A stretch of 64,000 nt of DNA from a virus. Below, in pieces: positions 61,320 through 64,000 of the stretch; within the stretch, counting starts at the first letter, position 1; every line of letters begins with the position of its first letter. The stretch is from positions 62,001-126,000 of the IMG/VR virus record IMGVR_UViG_3300020166_001048, one strand, 5' to 3'. The position numbers and the translations under genes were made by a program. Under the pieces are notes generated by a model. It was not told where the DNA came from. It did not search any database and saw only the letters and a list, made by a program, of their open reading frames with translations.

Positions 61320-61504
61320 TTGCCTGCCTTTGCATCCTTTTCGGCTTTGGTCAGTTTGTTATTCCATGTGTTGTTGCTGATGCCAAGTTCACTTGCCATA
61401 GCTTTGGTTTTTCCTTTGGTAACTTCGCCGCCTTTAGCAAGAAACTCGGCCTTCATACGTTCTAGTTCTTCGTCTATAGGCTTTGCATCGTGATTCATGC
61501 TCAT
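61316..61504 (-). CDS. small hypothetical protein, charged
   Basis: 62 residues, highly charged, with helix DEELERMKAEFLAKGGEVTK and then KTKAMASELGISNNTWNNKL, which could be a small helix-turn-helix. No family recognised. The ATG lies directly behind the upstream stop (TAAATG); a second ATG two codons later is also possible. The stop overlaps the next start. Confidence 0.5.
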   Translation of the reverse strand: MSMNHDAKPIDEELERMKAEFLAKGGEVTKGKTKAMASELGISNNTWNNKLTKAEKDAKAGK

Positions 61505-61906
61505 TTATGCACACTCCTTATATTCAACAACTAGTAAAAGATCTTTTACTAATTGCTTACCATACTTAGTAAATAAAATACCTTGCTCCCAAACAAAATG
61601 CTCTACATCTTGTCCGTGATAAAAAGTTTCAGAACCAGTAATCCAGCGAAGAGCCTCAACACGGTTACTAGCACCAAGACTAATTGTATCTTGAATACGA
61701 TTTTCAAAACGAGCTACTGCCTTAACTTCTTGTTCTTTTTTAAACTTGTTATTTTCTTCAAGCTCTTTGCAAAGTTGATCCCAACGAACTTGTTTTTCAG
61801 CAGGCGGTAGAATGTTCCAGTTGTCAAGAATAACGCCACGTGGACGAAATCCGTAAACATCTTTATGTAAGTCCGAGAAACAATCGTCGCTGTAAGTATA
61901 AGTCAT
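61505..61906 (-). CDS. hypothetical protein
   Basis: 133 residues from the ATG at 61906, chosen for AAAGGAAAT upstream; an earlier start is possible but overlaps the upstream gene. It has a helical middle (PAEKQVRWDQLCKELEENNK) and a C-terminus GILFTKYGKQLVKDLLLVVE. No family recognised. Confidence 0.55.
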   Translation of the reverse strand: MTYTYSDDCFSDLHKDVYGFRPRGVILDNWNILPPAEKQVRWDQLCKELEENNKFKKEQEVKAVARFENRIQDTISLGASNRVEALRWITGSETFYHGQDVEHFVWEQGILFTKYGKQLVKDLLLVVEYKECA

Positions 61907-61916
61907 ATTATTTCCT

Positions 61917-62168
61917 TTACGCAAAAAGTGGTTGCATTGTTTCGAAAACTTTGTTGTAAGCATTTACTTCTGCTTCGTAGAATTCGTAAAAATCTGAATC
62001 ATCATCAAACCGAGCATTGTCACTCATGTAACTAGCGCAATGTTCGTCCCACACACGATTCATTGCTTGCATTCCTTCGAGTAAATCACCACGTCCGTAA
62101 CGGGAGATTGTTGTTTTAGCATCTTCAAAGGAAGTATCAAACTTATAAAAATTAGGAATTCTAAACAT
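61917..62168 (-). CDS. small hypothetical protein
   Basis: 83 residues from the ATG at 62168, which has GGAG six bases upstream; the ATG at 62180 lacks one. Acidic middle (SDNARFDDDSDFYEFYEAEV). No family recognised. First gene of a four-gene early-type operon. Confidence 0.55.
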   Translation of the reverse strand: MFRIPNFYKFDTSFEDAKTTISRYGRGDLLEGMQAMNRVWDEHCASYMSDNARFDDDSDFYEFYEAEVNAYNKVFETMQPLFA

Positions 62169-62198
62169 TGTATGCTCCATGTTTGCTAACTTATATAT

Positions 62199-62227
62199 AA
62201 TATAGCACTAACATATCACAATGTCAA
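62199..62227 (-). promoter_or_regulatory. sigma70 promoter of the small-gene operon
   Basis: On the minus strand TTGACA (62227-62222), 17 bp, and TATATT (62204-62199). It diverges from the plus-strand promoter at 62262. Confidence 0.75.
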
Positions 62228-62261
62228 CCGTTTTCTTGTATTAGAACAAAAAAAGATTAGG

Positions 62262-62289
62262 TTGACACGCAGGCTAGTTGTGCTATAAT
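62262..62289 (+). promoter_or_regulatory. sigma70 promoter of the 418-residue gene
   Basis: TTGACA (62262-62267), 16 bp, TATAAT (62284-62289): both hexamers match the consensus perfectly. The TAGGAG ribosome binding site and ATG (62314) follow. Confidence 0.8.
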
Positions 62290-62313
62290 ACAATTGTTCA
62301 TAGGAGACAAACA

Positions 62314-63570
62314 ATGGCAAAAGTAGCAGGTATTAAACTTCCCCCAAAAAAAGCACCAGTGGCTCGTAGAAAGCGCAGCAAAGTAGATGCAGCCTGGGAT
62401 GATGCACTACAGATGAGCGGTGCAGCATATCACAAATACCGCCGTCGTGTGTTTGATGCCTACTATGCAGATAAAAAATCAGCAGATGTTTTTCCTGACC
62501 TAATTGAATGGATGAAAGATGCTGGCTATAGCAGCACCGATGTTAAGCGTATGCGCAAGCATGGGTCTGTAGGGCTTGTGCTAATTGGAATCTACACAAG
62601 ATGTCTCCGCAACAATATGCCTGATTTACACCCTGAACACAATGCATATTGGCAAACGTTGCCTGGGTCCACTGGAGACCTGCAACCAATCTCAATTTTT
62701 ATACGCAAAAAGATTGACGAAGCACTTTCCAAAGTTGATGCAGCAGACATGGACGAAGAGGATGAAGTTGTTAAACCAGAAACTGCTCGTCGTACGGTAC
62801 AAGAAAACATGCGAGATAAAACCATGGAAATTGGTGGGGAAATTGATGAACTTTTTGATGAATTTGCTGCTAGTGAATACAAAAATCCCGAAAAGTTCTC
62901 AGTTATGAATTTGCTGAGAAGTAAAAGTTGCCCACCGCAGACAATTGATATAATTGCTGGGCCACTTAAAAATCAACTATCTGAGTTAACAGAGTTGATG
63001 AATCCACCTACGCCTGCAAAACTAAAGAAAATGAGCGAACACGAAAAAGACATGCACGAACAGCTCAAAGAAGGGTATGCACATTTAGGAAAACTACAAA
63101 TTCGTGCAATACACAAGTTTCTTGAAAAAGCAATTGCTGACTGTGCAAGTTATGTACAAGTTAAGAAAGTAGAACGCAAGCCACGTGCAGTCAAGCAAAA
63201 GACACCAGCGCAAATTGTACGCAAGTTCAAGTATCTTAAAGAGTTTGCAGATTTAAAGTTAACCAGTGTTAGTGCAGAAAAACTAGTAAATGGCAGCGAA
63301 GCTTGGTTGTACAATACATCAACACGAAAATTGATACATCTTGTTGCAGATGATATGACTCAAACGTATACTATTAAGAGCAACACAGTTATCGGGTACG
63401 ATCCTAGTAAGAGCGTGAGTAAAACATTGCGCAAGCCAGCAGAGCAACTTAAAGCATTCTTAAAAGGCGGTAAACCTGCTTGTCGGAAGGTTTTTCAAGA
63501 CATCAAAGCCACTGAGGTAAAGTACAACGGTCGTGGAAATGATCATGTAGTAATACTCAAGGCTTGGTGA
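62314..63570 (+). CDS. conserved hypothetical protein, Lys-rich
   Basis: 418 residues from the ATG at 62314 (MAKVAGIKLPPKKAPVARRK) with AGGAG upstream; an earlier in-frame start lies inside the promoter. Basic N-terminus and a basic middle (VKKVERKPRAVKQKTPAQIV); helical domain EKDMHEQLKEGYAHLGKLQI; the C-terminal domain AWLYNTSTRKLIHLVADDMT, TYTIKSNTVIGYDPSKS is beta-rich. I recall similar unassigned proteins in marine T4-like phages but know no function. Nucleic-acid binding is possible from its charge. Early expression is expected from its promoter. Confidence 0.6.
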   Translation: MAKVAGIKLPPKKAPVARRKRSKVDAAWDDALQMSGAAYHKYRRRVFDAYYADKKSADVFPDLIEWMKDAGYSSTDVKRMRKHGSVGLVLIGIYTRCLRNNMPDLHPEHNAYWQTLPGSTGDLQPISIFIRKKIDEALSKVDAADMDEEDEVVKPETARRTVQENMRDKTMEIGGEIDELFDEFAASEYKNPEKFSVMNLLRSKSCPPQTIDIIAGPLKNQLSELTELMNPPTPAKLKKMSEHEKDMHEQLKEGYAHLGKLQIRAIHKFLEKAIADCASYVQVKKVERKPRAVKQKTPAQIVRKFKYLKEFADLKLTSVSAEKLVNGSEAWLYNTSTRKLIHLVADDMTQTYTIKSNTVIGYDPSKSVSKTLRKPAEQLKAFLKGGKPACRKVFQDIKATEVKYNGRGNDHVVILKAW

Positions 63571-63574
63571 TAAT

Positions 63575-63582
63575 GCTAAATA
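63575..63582 (+). promoter_or_regulatory. late promoter box upstream of gp13
   Basis: GCTAAATA with flanks ATGCTAAATACTGT, 22 nt upstream of the ATG at 63605, with AAGGA between them. Confidence 0.55.
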
Positions 63583-63604
63583 CTGTATAAGGACGGCAGT
63601 ATAA

Positions 63605-64000
63605 ATGGCAACAGTAACACTTGATCAAACACTTGATACTCTCAAGCAACAAACAATCGATTATGTAAAGCTTCAGCTCGGAGACGGAATGATTGATTTG
63701 GAACTTGATGCAGAGCACTACGAAGCATCGTATCAACGAGCCCTTGGCACATACCGCCAACGAGCAGAAAATGCGTTTGAGGAAAGTTATAACTTTCTAA
63801 AATTGCAAGATGGTGTAAATGTTTACACACTGCCCAGTGAAATACAAACTGTTAGGCAAGTGTTCAGAAGAACCATTGGGTGGGACAACGGCGGAGAAGG
63901 TAGTGCGTTTGAACCGTTTAGTTCAGCTGCACTTAACACATACTTGTTGAATGGTAACACCATGGGCGGACTTGCTACATATGATTTTTATAGCCAGTAT
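63605..64000 (+). CDS. 13: neck protein gp13, partial (runs off right edge)
   Basis: 132 residues are inside the window. It starts MATVTLDQTLDTLKQQTIDY and continues LQLGDGMIDLELDAEHYEAS, YRQRAENAFEESYNFLKLQD and TLPSEIQTVRQVFRRTIGW, the recognised N-terminus of gp13-type neck proteins in marine T4-like phages. In T4 gp13 is added with gp14 to complete the head after packaging. Here gp14 lies about 2.6 kb away on the other strand. A late promoter precedes it. Confidence 0.75.
   Translation, partial: MATVTLDQTLDTLKQQTIDYVKLQLGDGMIDLELDAEHYEASYQRALGTYRQRAENAFEESYNFLKLQDGVNVYTLPSEIQTVRQVFRRTIGWDNGGEGSAFEPFSSAALNTYLLNGNTMGGLATYDFYSQY

Overview
The window is a stretch of a T4-like (contractile-tailed, myovirus-type) phage genome, moderately AT-rich and almost completely coding. 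I recognise counterparts of T4 gp5, gp6, gp13, gp14, gp15, gp20, gp21, gp22, gp23, gp25, gp26, gp46, gp47, gp51, gp53 and gp55. The protein style (very large gp6 and baseplate proteins, an N-terminally extended gp55, repeat-rich fibres, a giant ORF at the end of the baseplate run) resembles marine T4-like phages of cyanobacteria, Pelagibacter and relatives. No photosynthesis gene or other host marker is present, so I do not name a host. No tRNA, integrase, IS element or CRISPR array was seen.

Layout. (1) 1-23558, minus strand: the baseplate block, read from right to left: a lytic transglycosylase/tail-cap fusion, gp53, a 935-residue hub candidate, a gp5-like spike without lysozyme, gp25, gp6, and a giant structural protein of at least 4154 residues that runs off the left edge. 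(2) 23661-29294, plus strand: a sigma70-promoted operon with gp55 (late sigma factor), gp47, a radical SAM enzyme, gp46 and a GIY-YIG endonuclease. (3) 29295-29838: 544 bases without a gene but with several strong hairpins. (4) 29839-32334: small accessory genes (pyruvyl-transferase-like, DUF6614-like, ATE/GNAT-like, unknown) and gp51. (5) 32373-41355: gp26, a tape measure candidate, then the head block portal-core-protease-scaffold-major capsid. (6) 41452-57845: a glycosyltransferase-like gene, a structural protein, two GT42/DUF115-like genes and a long run of fibre/adhesin genes, including a four-PKD protein and an 1811-residue repeat fibre. (7) 57812-60965, minus strand: gp14, gp15 and a Nudix hydrolase. 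(8) 61008-62168, minus strand: four small early-type genes diverging from a 418-residue conserved unknown; then gp13 runs off the right edge.

Regulation can be read from the DNA. Three good sigma70 promoters (TTGACA, 16-17 bp, TATAAT-like) stand before the gp55/gp47/gp46 operon, the small-gene operon and the 418-residue gene. Thirteen boxes with the invariant core TAAATA, like the T4 late promoter TATAAATA, stand before virion genes. This fits a cascade in which host polymerase makes gp55, and gp55 then directs late transcription. Three rho-independent terminators follow gp23, the 216-residue structural gene and the long repeat fibre.

Points most worth a second look: the gene-free structured region at 29295-29838; the radical SAM gene inserted between gp47 and gp46; the sugar- and peptide-modification genes scattered among virion genes; late boxes whose predicted start is the A of an ATG; and the transfer of the cell-wall enzyme from the spike to a tail-cap protein.
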